Under the pieces are notes generated by a model that did not search any database, had not been told where the DNA came from, and saw nothing but the letters and a program-made list of their open reading frames with translations. Both the position numbers and the translations under genes were made by a program. From assembly GCA_020543525.1 (NCBI GenBank), contig JAHYIO010000031.1, positions 682,001 through 746,000 of the forward strand: DNA of 64,000 nt. The letters are read 5' to 3'. This DNA is from Coriolopsis trogii (Eukaryota > Basidiomycota > Agaricomycetes > Polyporales > Polyporaceae). Each line of letters opens with the position of its first letter. Positions within the stretch are counted from its first letter, which is position 1. Of this stretch, positions 1 to 11,980 are shown piece by piece.

Positions 1-203
1 TAACTACCGGACGGAGGCTGCATACAAACCCATCCTGAATGCCGCTGATCACCATACTTGTTTGTAGGATCTTTTCCGACACACTTCGGGTGATCTTCCA
101 ATCTACGTGATATTGGCAGCAAGCGAAATTAGAGTAAGTCGCGTTAAGTTCCATGCTCGTATCCATCAAATCCGTCCTGTAGGTGAGCATCTTCAGTACG
201 ACG

Positions 204-1145
204 GATGCATCCGACCACGGAGGAGTCCGTCCGAATGGATGCATCCGGCCCCCGGGCACATTCTTATTCTACCCGTCAGTCCATCAGAAGTTCAAATGTA
301 TACGGATAGTAGTAGTCAATTATATGTATCTTCCTTATGTGTCAATCTATATGAAACGGTTCTCAAGCGCAGAGAAAGCGCCGAGACAGGGAGGATAGGC
401 AGAGGGGCATGAGGTCAAAAACATCTGTTCTCACTTCCGTCTTCCTTGAGACGTCATGATATGATAGATGTGGAAATGAGGAGGCGAAGTACAGAGAAAA
501 AAGGACAAACAGAGACGAAGATGAGGACGAGGATGGCACTGCTCACCATCCTGACCCTCGTTGTCTATGCTGCCTCGTCTGTCACTGTTACTAGAAACAA
601 GGGTAAAAGACGGAGAGAAGAGCAACAAGACAAGAGATGAGAATGGGAGAGAGACGCAAGGCACGAGAACGTACCCTCCTCTCAACCCTCGTCACCGATC
701 TCATCCCTTCCCCCTCTTGTCCTTGTTGCTACTCTCGCCGTCCAGTCCATTGCCCTGCTCGCCGTCCACATTTGCCTATCGTGACTTGCCACAGCCACTC
801 TTGCGGCCCTGCGCTGTTGCGGCCCTCGTGTTCGTCGTCGTAGTCGCATTCAGCCCTATTGTTGTGGTTTCACGGAGGCATTGTTGCAGTAGCCAAAGCA
901 AGAGCAATGCGGCGGGAGAGGAGAGAAGGCAAGAGAGCAGAGGAAAGCACGACTTAGGGTTTAAGACACAGAAAGACACGGAGACGAGGCGACACACCGA
1001 AAGTTCAGCCGACAAGGTTGGAAGCGCCCGGGTGACCCATACAGATCACGTGGATGACACCCGGGCTGGTCCACATTGGGCAGACCGGCATCCGTAAGCG
1101 GATGCATCCAGGCGGACGGACGCCACCGTCTAGGATGCATCCATC
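204..1145. mobile_element. MITE-like element with inverted ends
   Basis: Two arms of about 46 bp face each other. Each carries two copies of the palindrome GGATGCATCC separated by about 24 bp, with GTCCGTCCG (left) or its complement CGGACGGAC (right) between them. The left arm is at about 204-250 and the right at about 1092-1140. The roughly 840 bp between them is purine- or pyrimidine-rich and holds no convincing gene. This fits a short non-autonomous DNA element, but no target-site duplication was identified and no other copy occurs in the window. It could also be a chance inverted repeat of a regulatory motif. Confidence 0.4.
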
Positions 1146-4133
1146 CTACTCCATATCTACTGTAGGTGTGTGTTTTGCGTCAAGTCGCGAAGATAATAGG
1201 TTCGGTCTAACAAAACTACAGGCACTGGGATTGTCTCCCGTCGATTGTGTGTCCCCGGTGCAGGGCGTTCTCATCGGGAGCCCAATCCTATTCTGCAGAC
1301 CATGGTACGGTCACTGAAGAGTCGAAAGTTTAATCGAAACTGATTGCTTAGACACTACACCACTGGAGAAGGTACACAACGCTACGACGCATGAGGGTTG
1401 AGATCCGGATGAGCAAGGTTGGCAACCTCCTTGCTCGTTGTTCTGTTGCGCTCTAACAATTTGCTGCTCCGCTAGAGCCATGTCATTGCTGCTCCGTTTG
1501 GGCCCTCACTAAACTAAGACGAAGATGCCTTGAGACTGAAGCACTCTGACATGAACGTGAGCGTGTCGCGTTGATACATCCCGACATCTACAACTCATGT
1601 TGGATATGCCGGCCTGACTTGTAGGAAGACGTAGCTGAGGTCTCGCACTCAAGTGGACACGTCTCGTTACCCGGGTTCATTTTCGAGTGAGCCTCAATGC
1701 CTATTCCTCCACTCTCTACTTCAGTGACATGCTGAAAGCATGATAGTCACCCATATCTCACCGGTGAGAAGGGACTCATTGGGATCTACTACTCTTCCAC
1801 TCTTCGGAAAGAGGGTCGGGCGCAGCTGTATCCAAGGCACGCCATCTCCGCAGGCCGGCGTATCTCGCGCGGAATCCTCAGGGCAGACATGGAGCACGTT
1901 TTTGAAATTGGACCTTTGTTACAGGCGGAGAATTCCAACCTGCACAGGCACCACCGAGCTTAACGTGGAGATGGCGATTGAGAGCCACCATCATGAGGTC
2001 ATGGACGCCCCGACAAGCTCGTGAAGTATGTACGTCTCTTTTAGGGACTCAAGTACGAGGTATGAGAACCAGTATCTCGTTGGCCCATCGCTCAATGACT
2101 GATGTCCTCACCAATCTGAGTTTACGCGAGCACGTTGTGGTACTTGGACTCATAGAACATCGCGTATCCCGTTCACGTAGGGCATCCGAATGCCGAAGGA
2201 GTCGGGAGCATGGGTGTGAACTCAGCCAATCTGAGGAATTCAGCAGACGCAGCGAACAGGGTGACTCGGATGGCTCATTAAGCAGATACGGGGAGAAGTC
2301 TACCACATCATCAAGGTCCCTCCTCGAGGGGGGGCCGTTGGTAGATTTTGAAAACGGGGTAAGTGAGCATGATCTCGTCCAGAAGCTTATCGCTGATTTG
2401 ATACTTGTGTCAGACATTGCAAAGTAACTCGTCATATTTGCCCCTGCGACGAGAGTAGGTCCAGTCAGGTGGACAGCATGTTGACGTTGCGGATCTCTCT
2501 TGAAGTAATAGGCGAGGAGCACATGGAAGGGGTACGGACGCGAATGACCGTGGGTGAGTAGACGTGCATGACCTGCATCCCCCTCGTTCTGATAGCAGCG
2601 CGATGACAGCATGGAGGTGGCAGCGTCGGCCTTGAGCGAGCAGTCGTGTTGTTTTTGAACTTCGCGAACGTCCGACAGGCTACCCTCTCTTACTGCGCGA
2701 GCCTCACAGCTTCGTCGTCCGTGGCCAGGATGCGACAGAGACTTAGTTCGCTGCTGTGCACACGTTCGTCTTGCACGGTTCAGGATCAACAACGCTCGAG
2801 GCAGGGAAGCGGCATGACTGTCTGACAGGAGGTCACTGCTTGGAGAATGTACCAGTACGTCACGCGCGCTGTTGCACGCGTTCCATATGTTGACTTTGGG
2901 AATAGCTCATCGTCAAGTGCGGAGATGCGACGAACACCGGTTGGATGGACCTGGCTTGGACGCGACATAGCTTCTGGAGCGGTGGCGGTGACACATATGA
3001 AGACGGCTTCTGCGGTCATTGTCAGCAACTCCCTCTGGTCAAGTGAGAAGATACCACGCGCAGTGAGGGTCTCCTTTCTGGCCTGTCTCAGAGAAGAACG
3101 CCTGAAACTCGTGTGGTACTGTGTTGACAGGACGGCCGAACGCTATCTCACGCTGAGGAGCCCCAGTGGGCCGCAGCGACTACTATTACGGAGGAGTGTA
3201 TCAACCTAAGACTGTGCGTGTGGAGCGCGAGGGTGTCAGCATCGTCGAGCTTGTGCCGGTAACGGACCAACACCGTCGTGACGTGTACCGGCAGATGCTT
3301 GATGAGAAGCGCAAGGACTGCAAGTCGAATATCCGACAGGCGTGTGGCCCTTTGATGATATGCAGCACCGCAGACACAGCCACACGGTGGACAAGGAGGG
3401 CGAGGTACGCCATCTGCGCTGTTGTGATTGTGTTCTGATGCGCGGCCGTCTCACTTCGCTCAGCCTCGCACGATGGCTCTCCTCGCACAGTTCACGTAGA
3501 AGCACAGCTTGCAGATTCAAGTGGGCACTCGAGTTCTCGGGTGCGCCGCTGAGTGCGATGGAGTTCCTTTGCATTCGCTGTCAAGAGGCTCAGAGATGCG
3601 GGTGACGGTAGGCATGGGCGCGATGGGGAAGTTGCAGGCTGCGGAGAAACCTTCCTGTTCGCTATCATGATGCAACTGACATCCGTATTCTCCATCTTGT
3701 TAGGATCCCCACGAGGTATATCTATGGCAGCCAGTGGGGAACAGGCCAGTGGGGAACAGGCCAGTGGGGGAAGCTCATCTTGGGCGGAGGCACACCCACC
3801 GGAGTCTTCTCCCAGCCTTCAAGCACGACGCGATATACTGTAAAAGCTGCGTGTCCACCTCACCGAAGTGCCTCCACTCACGTCATATCTTATGATCTCC
3901 TGAACGAACCTAATGTAAGTCCAAGGCTTCCAATGCCCACGCTGCAGATGAAGACATCCGGAAGCCTCGAGGCTCGGGGAACTTCTGATATATCGAGAAA
4001 TGATTGAGACGTACATTGACATATCAATCTCTTGGTTGGACAAGGTTAAGAACACCTCAAAAGACCCTGTATGGATGCGACACTCCCGCTCCCCGACAAT
4101 AAGTATCAGGTCTTGCCCCATCGTACTCAGACT
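1146..4133. other. Gene-poor stretch
   Basis: No open frame here has a recognisable domain or consistent splice joins. The stretch at about 3166-3600 looks mildly coding and reads into two cysteine pairs (around 3420 and 3575), but no family was recognised. A 15-bp unit repeated almost three times lies at 3731-3770; in one frame it reads ASGEQ, ASGEQ, ASGG. Confidence 0.4.
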
Positions 4134-5811
4134 ATGTTGTCAATGTCCCCAGCGGAGGTCTCAGCTCTTGTGCAGGGTTTGTGAGTGTAATCTCAGCCAT
4201 ATGCCTGACGTTGTCGCTGATTTACCTAATATATTGTCAGGCGAATGAACTACTACTGCACCTTCGCCTCCCTGGGTAAGTGGGCTCAGAGGTTTGTTTT
4301 TGGCCATTATTTATACACAGCGCTTCACAGCGTTACTTGCCTTCGAGTGGTCCATCACACTGTCACGCGAAGTGGAGCTGTACTGGAAGGATCGACTCAC
4401 AGCGGCCAAAGTTTTATTCCTTTGCAACCGGTATCTACCGATAGCAGTGATTGCTATGGGCTTCAACGGAAGCTCGAGGTATGCTGATCAGGTATATACC
4501 TGTTCTCCGCCTCGAGTAGAGTCACCTACAATGACAGTTCAATCAGAGGTAGCGTTGAGATGCTCATCGTATATGAAGCGAACCATATGGCTGATGGTAT
4601 GATATAGTTGCACTGCTCAAGTCGGTGTATATACCGCGTTCCGGTACTTTCAGTACATGCTTTGGGCCGGTAAGTACTCATAGATTGGCTCTGAAGCGTG
4701 AATCTCACATGCTAGCCAGTCTTTGCTGCTATGCGTGCATATGCTTTAGGTGGACGACGATGGTATCTGGCTGCTTTCACCCTCCTCTTTTCCAGTGTGC
4801 CATTCATCCTAAACTTAGTACGCAAGCTGTTCCCACGTCGTTACTATGATTGCTTCTCTGGCTGATTGGATCTCCAGCTCGGACACTTCATCTTCGATGG
4901 GTGGGCATATGACCCTGTGTTCGGCCAGTGTATTCTTGTCCGGTCCGCACCATGAACCATGAACTTAGCGTGAGTTGATTCTGTCCGTGTCAACAACGAG
5001 TGCATAGGTTCTGATGGATGGATCAGATGTCAGTAGGTGCTGTACATGTCGACGGTTGCAGTCATTGACAGGACCGCAGTCACTATTGCGTTGCGCTCTT
5101 CCCTCATTATCGCTGATGTTCTGGTGGTCGCCGTCACCTGGCACAACACATACAGTACTGTGCGACTGGAAGGGCTGAAGCGACGGCGTAGCTCATTCTC
5201 GCGGTTATTCCTGGTGAACGGTCAGTCGCACTGCTGCCTCATATGCGTTATCTCAGACTTAGCATGTGTTTTACAGGGACTGTGTATTTTGCGTGCGTCT
5301 CAAACGACGGGTGATCCTGAATGATACTCAGCCTTGAGCAAAACAGGACTTTGTGCACACTCAACACTCTGCAGCTTGCCTTCACCCTTTGCACTGTGAG
5401 GGTTGCTATTACACATTATGACGCATGCTGAAGCAGCAGGGCGACTTTAGATCGCAACGGAGCTCGAGAATGGAGCGGTCAGCTATGTGGTCATCTTTAT
5501 TGAGCCGTGAGTGTCATAACTTGAACCACACTTCGTTGCGCACTCGCACTCACAGTTCTTATCTGTATAGGATTACCGCAACACTCATCAATCAATTTCT
5601 GCTGCAACTTCAAGAAGTGAAGAAAAGGAATGAAGGCGAGCGTAGCTTGGGGGAGATGTCGTCCCTCAACTTCGACCGGGTCCTCGGTTGTTTGAGTACT
5701 GAGCTCGGACAAGGAGATGTTTGGCGCACGCCAACGGTTCCGGGAGACGAGCTGAAGGCGGATACTCTGCCAGCTCGTGAAGTTGACCTCACACATTCCT
5801 CGCTGGCGTGA
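4134..5811 (+). CDS. DUF6533 multi-pass membrane protein
   Basis: This is a basidiomycete-specific integral membrane family of unknown function. The ATG at 4134 starts MLSMSPAEVSAL. A short intron leads to the family's first block, with LLAFEWSITLSREVELYWK at about 4340-4400. Next come a helix with FAAMRAYALGGRRWYLAAF (about 4720-4770), FILNL, a loop with DPVFGQC, a helix with SSLIIADVLVVAVTWHNTYSTVRL (in the 5100-5170 stretch), GTVYFATLCTLNTLQLAF after an intron, and IFIEPITATLINQFLL. The tail has SSLNFDRVLGCLSTELGQGD, typical of the family, and stops at 5811. About eight introns of 50-80 nt are needed. The join after DPVFGQC is unresolved: the exon meets TGA next to a 7-bp direct repeat (about 4947-4960), so a lesion or a missed splice is possible. 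The family assignment is firm and the exon map approximate. Confidence 0.82.
4947..4962 (+). repeat. 7-bp direct repeat ACCATGA x2 in DUF6533 exon
   Basis: ACCATGA occurs twice in a row just upstream of a good GTGAGT donor. The preceding exon frame hits a stop here, whereas the next exon (around 5037) joins in phase only with another frame. Confidence 0.5.
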
Positions 5812-7337
5812 GTTTTCCAGACCTGCCCGAACTTGTATGTAGTACTAGTGGTGCGTTGAAGACTCGGATTTAAATGTATCAAATGCGCGATAGATGTCTC
5901 CTCCTGCCTGGCTTCTTGCCGGTCTGCTTCTTTCGATGTACATGCGACTGAGACCTGCCAACTCTGAGCGCTTGAGCGCACTGACACGTGGAAAATTGCT
6001 TGTTCGTGGATAGGCGCCAACTACCATACCTTGTCTTCGACCCCTTCCTCCAGCCTCGAGATCGTCGACCCAATGTTTCAGTGACTATGCTGAACGCAAT
6101 CCAATCAAGTTTGGACCTTCCTGTTCCGCGTTCTGGCTGACATTGTCTCCTGAGCGAACAGAGCGTATCGCTCTATGCTCAGGCTATGGCTTGCTACCTG
6201 CCAATTGCACTGAGTTCTCCAGCGTAACTGTCCAAGCTTGATGACCGTCGCGGTCACCATGGACTCATACATACGGACGTGTGCGAGCAAAGCTTGTAAT
6301 AGGTGCGTCATCTTGACATGCTGTGAGAGTGAAGATGTGAGTCCTGTCCCTGTTGTCCTCTCGGAGTTTCTGGCGTATACTTCCACCTCCCTATTGCAAC
6401 GGCTCGTCTACGAGCCTTTCCGCAGTAATTGATCCCTTACTTTGGATCAGTTCACGCCCATTGTTAGGAGTCGAATGCCTGAACACTTTTTCCTGAGCAA
6501 AACGCCAGTTTTTGACCGATGCGCCCATGAACTCTAATGCTGCTTCGTGCTCATCCCCTCACGACAGTCACCGGGTCATAGGCTGGTGCGCTGGTCCTCA
6601 TCTACGCAGTCTACAGAAATAAGGGAGTACTCCTTCTGACGCATGAAGCATTCACGGCTCAGTTCTTCTATTCTTCCACGCTCATGCTCCGTCCTTCTTG
6701 CTCAGGTGCTGTATCTGCACTCAATCACACTTATCGCATGGCACGGGTCGAGCAGGTGATCGCCGAAAACCCATGCCCACAGGCGGGTACCCACAATAGC
6801 CTTTGTATGGGCACATCGTGGATTGCTACAATGTCTTCAGATGCATTTGTATGAGGTGTAATACAAGCTTACGATGTCGCCTCGTCTTCGACATCATAGC
6901 CTGAGAATAGAGACGATCACTGCCTCCATAAGCGCCGAGTTTAGGTACTGCGTTTTCGTGCATACACCCATCCTGTACTAAAACCCATACCCATATCTGC
7001 AGCTCACGAGTACAGACCAGCACGTTCACGGGTATGGTCTCCCTCAATACATATACCCGACCCGTGGCGTGCCCTATCCAGATTCACACTGCTCCCCGCC
7101 TTACCTCCATGCACCAATCAGTTGCCAATTATCCCCAGAAGCAAGTGAACCGTACGACCGTCGTGACCAGAGAAGCCGCGGAAATGAACCTTGCATACAT
7201 TGCCCGCCCGTTTACTCGTGCTATCGCCCCAGGAATACCCAGCTCTCCGAAAGTAAAGAAATATCTCTTCCACGCCTACACTTTGCTCCCCCTTTGCAGT
7301 GTTCACTCCCTCCCCACTTGACACGGAAACGGGAATC
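5812..7337. other. Intergenic, nothing recognised
   Basis: No domain-bearing frame was seen. The end of this stretch (about 7280-7337) is pyrimidine-rich with a possible acceptor at about 7298, so an upstream exon of the next gene may start here. Confidence 0.4.
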
Positions 7338-9320
7338 ATGGAGATCCAGCGAGGGCAACCCTTGGAGGATGCCTATCGGAATGCCAAAAAAATTGGGCTC
7401 TCTCATGGTCCGCCCCTGCTCCCTCCTTACCCGTTGCTGATTCTCATATATCACCCTCTGCGCTCATAGATATCACCATAGACGACCTCCAGTTGCTCAC
7501 TTCCAAATACTGGCGCCTTCACAACGATCCCATGAGGATCTCACACGCTGGCGCGATGTTCCTGTGCTGTTACCAGTACGACCTTTGTGCCGGCACCATC
7601 GCTCAATATACCAACACGCGTCCCGACCTTGTCCCGCTGGTTGAAGATTTGCTTGGGTACCGTAAACAGTGAGTCGATATGTGCAAACCGGGTATATGCG
7701 CCTCCGCTGATAGGTGCTCCCCGACAGCGGTCAATATTTGCTAATGGAGCTCGGCCACGGGCTCGACGTCGGAAGCATCGAGACGACTGCTACTCTACTA
7801 CCATCCGGGGAGTTTGTACTCACCACTCCCACACCCTCTTCCGCCAAGTGAGCAACTGATTTCATGCCGCATCTGCACCGTCCGAATGCGTGTTCCAGAT
7901 ACCTCCCACCCACCATGCCTGCAGGCCTTCCTTGCGTGGCTATAGTCTTCGCGAAGCTCATAATCAATGGGGAGGACCGCAGACTCCAACCGTTCATTGT
8001 CTCGCTAAACGACGGCCAGCAGATGTGTTCTGGAATACAATCTTGGTGCGTCTGCCTGAATGCACTTTTCGCAAAGTCATCTCAGCGTCCCGCTTTGAAC
8101 AGGTTGCTGCCTGTACGCGATGGCCAAACAGCAATACGACACTGCATCACGACTTTCACAAACGTCCGCCTGCCGCGCTCTGCCCTTCTGGGTGGCCTCG
8201 AGAAACCAACCAATCGGCATGCACATCTCCTCACCGTCATCTCGCGCATGCACCTCGCGACCCTCGCGTTCTGTTGCCTCATCCTCCCTAGCATACAAGC
8301 GTGTGTGACGATCGGTGCGGCATACCTCCGCCGTCGATACCCTCTGCCACGCACACTCTCGTATGCGCACGAGGGTCCCGTGCTCATTGCGACCGGGATC
8401 ACGCACGTCATGAAGGCGTTCCAGAACTGGACGATAGAGCGGTTCTGCGACGACAAGCTGGAGGGAGGTTTGGGGGCGCGGCGAGCACTCACTGTGATAT
8501 TCAAGGCTGTCATTATCCGGAATACGCTGTGGTCCCTGCGCGAGGTCGCGGAGAGGTGCGGCGCGCAGGGTGCGTTCGCATACAATCAGCTTATTACGCT
8601 CTATGTGAGTATATCTCGCTGACTTCATCGTCACATGCCTACCCCAGTCTGACTCTGAATGTCTTCGCAGAGCGAGATACAAGGCCAGACAGCTATCGCC
8701 GAAGGAGATATCCTTGAGCTGACGTCAGGTAAGCATATCCACAACACCCCGACCTCCATTGGGACACTGCTGACCCTCTTCTCCGGGATGATGCGCCTAG
8801 GCTCACTCATGGAGATGCTTAAGAGGCGGTTCAGCATCCCACCACCAGTCCATCCGGACTCGCTCCTTGCGCGACAAGAGACCTGGATACTGAACGAGCT
8901 CCGCGCGGTCATTGCAGACCCGTCCACGTTACGCGCGAACACACGTCGACTGGTGCTCCCTCGCGCGCGAGCCGCCATGGAGGCCATTGGACACCGGATG
9001 GCGTACGACGCGGCTGTTGCGCAGGCTGTACGTCCCTGCCTTGTCGATCTGTACGTCGCGCACGTCATTGCGCTCGATCCTGCCTGGTACGCTGCGCATG
9101 GCGGGATCGATTGGCACAAACAGGCGGAGATGGCGGCGTGTGCGATGGATGCGATCGCGCCGCTCCTGGAGGGCTCGTGCAAGAGCTGGGCATGGAGGGA
9201 TATGTGGACGCGCCGATTGTCTCGGACGAGCGTTGGGAGGACTTTATGTGCGGGCTGCCAGTCTTCCGCGGGGAGGCACGTGTGGATGTGTTCCCTGTCA
9301 AACTCAAGTCTCGTCTGTGA
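7338..9320 (+). pseudogene. Acyl-CoA oxidase/dehydrogenase-like, frameshifted
   Basis: The gene resembles the fungal acyl-CoA dehydrogenase NM-domain-like/acyl-CoA oxidase family, flavoenzymes of peroxisomal fatty-acid oxidation. Exons join in frame: the N-terminal helical part (ITIDDLQLLTSKYWRLH near 7470-7520, YDLCAGTIAQYTNTRPDL), the middle domain (LLMELGHGLDVGSIETTATL at about 7737-7797; LPCVAIVFAKLIINGEDR), the RHCITTFTNVRLPRSALLG block (8137-8192), then the C-terminal helices with SEIQGQTAIAEGDILEL (8672-8722) and IGHRMAYDAA. Near 9168-9175 the frame breaks. The family's C-terminus continues one frame over as ELGMEGYVDAPIVSDERWE and ends at 9320. No splice sites fit the break, so it looks like a 1-nt deletion. 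The start is uncertain: ATG at 7338 is in frame, but an upstream exon is possible. It may be a recent pseudogene, or the break may be an assembly error. Confidence 0.78.
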
Positions 9321-9521
9321 CTGGTTGCATGCGTGGCGTGTATGGATTGTATTGGAACAGGAAGCCTGTGTATCATGATTGCAATCGGTATGTACGCGCG
9401 TCGTCTGCCCGGGTCTCGCGTTGTAATGTCATCAGTGATGGGGTGCTACTCTTCATGCAGGGCTGGTAGTCACTGGCATAGCATACGTGGTGGGGTCCAG
9501 ACCAGATGAGATGAATATGCA

Positions 9522-10300
9522 TCAGTGGAATGCGTGAGTCACGAGAGAATGCATATAGTCTCCCAAGGGTTGAAAAGGACTGGTACGCCGCACCCGGTAT
9601 TCGCAATGCAGAATACCTCGCTTGCAAAGGTCCGGCAGACCCTCTTCGACGTTCTTCTTCCAGGTCTCGGCATCCTGTGTCCCGTCCAGCTCGAACTTCA
9701 GGGACAAGAGACGCAGATTCGCGAAGACCGGACGGGACAGAGCGCGGTCGAGGCCCATGACGTACCCGCCGTCCGAAGTGTGTTCGTAGACCTTGTCTCT
9801 GTTTTTGGGATCCCTGTAGTAGAGCCTCAAGGACTTGATCTTCTCTGATGTGATGTGTCCGAGGATGGATTTGATGGAAGAGAGCACGTCGAAATTGAGA
9901 TGCATCGTGAGCTCCGTGAGCTCGGAGAACTGGGAGAGACCTGTAGCTCGATGGTCAGGATTATGTCGCAAGATCTTCAAGCGAATGGAGGCTCACCGGA
10001 TAAGCCATAACCGTACTCGTTCATACTTTGCACTGAGAGAGAAAGATTCGTAACCGACGGTCCCCAGAGCGGCAGGGTCAAGTTGAAAGAAGGCCGAGGA
10101 AGAGCCTATGAGGAAGGTATGTCAGCATGTTGAGACCCACGCGCGACCGGACCGGGTGAAGTCACAGACAATTTGGAGGCACAATGCATTGCGAGCGTTA
10201 CGTTGCTCCAGGTCGGGGAGGGGTACGTGGCCCTTCAGTTGCCCACAAGGGCGGTTGACGAGTATAAGAAGCACACATCTTGATACTCATGATTGCAAGG
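9522..10300 (-). CDS. F-box/LRR-like protein, C-terminal part
   Basis: The last exon (about 9950-9522) reads as leucine-rich repeats, for example SQFSELTELTMHLNFDVL and FANLRLLSLKFEL, and ends in a tail with DLCKRGILHCEYRV. Upstream exons read NLTLPLWGPSVTNLSLSVQ (about 10090-10000) and PDLEQRNARNALCLQIV (about 10220-10160), separated by introns of about 50 nt. This matches the rule-less LRR region of basidiomycete F-box proteins, which usually recruit targets to SCF ubiquitin ligases. No F-box itself was found before the end of the kinase gene at 10341, so the gene is either 5'-truncated or starts with an exon I cannot place. Bounds on the right side are approximate. Confidence 0.5.
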
Positions 10301-10340
10301 GAATTCTGGAGAAGAAAGGCTGTGACTGTGACATGGGAAA

Positions 10341-11980
10341 CTAGATATGCAATTTCTGCCGCACGAAAGAAAGAAGCTTCCACCCCAACGGTATCTCGGC
10401 GATCCGAACCAAAAGCCGGAGATACCATGACTTGGGCAGTACACGGTACTGCCGCCATATGCCACGGTCCCTAGCACTCAGGAGGGACCAGTACAGATCT
10501 GGGTCCTGCATCGGCTCATAACTGGATTCCAGCATCACAGGCATAGCAAGCAAGTCTTCAGATAGCGTGGACAGATTGGCATCAAAGAACGACAGTGCCT
10601 CTGCAGCTGCGAAGCGTTCTTTGAGAACGTAGGTAGTCATGCGGGCAAAAAGAGGGGCTAGAGCTGGAACGGACGGGATGGCGTTCTTGCCTATTATCAG
10701 TGGTCGTTGCTCAGTAATTGCCAAGTTACCCACTCACTATGAAATAATGCACGAACATCATACCAAGACAACCGACGTCATATATGAATGGGTTGTAGTC
10801 AGGTTGAGCAAGCGAGACGTCAAGCGGAGGGCGGTACATGAGTTCGCCCTGCCAGGACTCATAGGAAGGTCTGCGACAATCCTTGAGAGGTATGTGGCGC
10901 GGGAGTTGAAGTGAAAGGTCGAAATCAAAGAGGGAAAAGCAAACAGAGGAGGTCGTCCGGAGCCAGTCCCTGGCTTGCGATGGTAAAGCGGCGTACTCTG
11001 GACAATAGAGGTTCACAAGGATATTCCTCTCCGAAATATCCTACAGCTAGTTTAGCGAGCATCAGCACAGGGGTTGAATGTAATCCAAAAGCTCACGCGA
11101 TGAGCTATTCTATGTTCATGAAGGAATGAGAGTGCCTGCATTAACAAGTTGTTGGCATGCCGGATTGAAATTGAAATGTGCCGAACCTTCAACAGACATT
11201 CCACAAATACAACAACTTCACGCACGGTACTGAAATCTTCGGGATAGATACCGCTTCCCCAACTGGGCAAGTGGGTGAGCGCAGGTCAGGAGTGTCCCAC
11301 TACCTGACTTACTGTGGCGTAATGAGGAACGCAAATTTGTGCGGAGAGTCGAGAGTCATGATGGGTGGTAAAACGCACGGGAAGTTCTTCGGGTCGTAGA
11401 GCTCAGGGATACCTCGTAGGTATTCATTGATACGACATTCGGGATCATTCTTGAGAGTAATTTTGATGACGACATCGTGGCCCAGCAGGTCTCGCGCCAG
11501 GGCGAATTTGTGCTATAAGAAGATTCGAGACTGAGTATTTGCGTTCTATAACAATGGTAGCGTCTATTGAGCTACTTACATATACGGCTCTGCCATTGTA
11601 ATCCGGCGGTGTGGAGATCTTGAGGCGGGAGGCAAACGGAAGTGGCGCCGAGACAGAAGTGGGAGGTGACCGCCAAGTCTCCCGGGGGTGGTCAGGAACA
11701 ACCGGACGAAGGTCGTAGAGTGTGAAGCCATGCAAGTGGAACCAGTTGGCGTAGTCCTTCCAAAAACCAGGCATCTCCTCCGGGTCGAAACGAGTATAGC
11801 TCTCCAGCTCAGCTTTATAAGGAATCTGCCAGTGCCACATTGATTTGAGTACGATGCGCTGACGGGGGTTTCGACGGTCTGACTCACGTCTGGTAGTTCT
11901 TCGATGCTATATTTCCCTCCATTCTCCGATTCTATAGGTGCGTATCGATTAGAGAGTGAAGTTGACGGCGTATACGACAT
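10341..11980 (-). CDS. Divergent protein kinase
   Basis: This is a lineage-expanded basidiomycete protein-kinase-like gene. The ATG at 11980 starts MSYTPSTSLSNRYAPI; a donor follows EELPD. The next exon (about 11860-11576) has FWKDYANWFHLHGFTLYDLRP, typical of the family's N-terminal region. The following exon gives HKFALARDLLGHDVVIKITL (invariant Lys in VIK). After joining exons one reads REVVVFVECLLK, ALSFLHEHRIAHR and DISERN, giving a full HRDxxxxN catalytic loop across an intron at about 11090-11045. The magnesium-binding DFG is replaced by DFD (SLFDFDLSLQLP, about 10915). The C-lobe (PLFARMTTYVL, RFAAAEALSFF) ends at 10341. A TATA-like element lies at about 12215-12228 on this strand. 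The substrate is unknown; activity is possible but the DFD change leaves it open. Confidence 0.78.

Noticed and set aside
2049..2792. 247-codon minus frame
   Set aside because: No domain, no splice partners, and the plus strand over the same bases is equally open; chance openness is likely.
3340..3605. Cysteine pairs resembling a KDZ transposase-associated zinc region
   Set aside because: Spacing does not match the CxC-type clusters and no transposase core is present nearby.
3731..3770. 15-bp repeat encoding ASGEQ units
   Set aside because: Too short and isolated to support a repeat protein.
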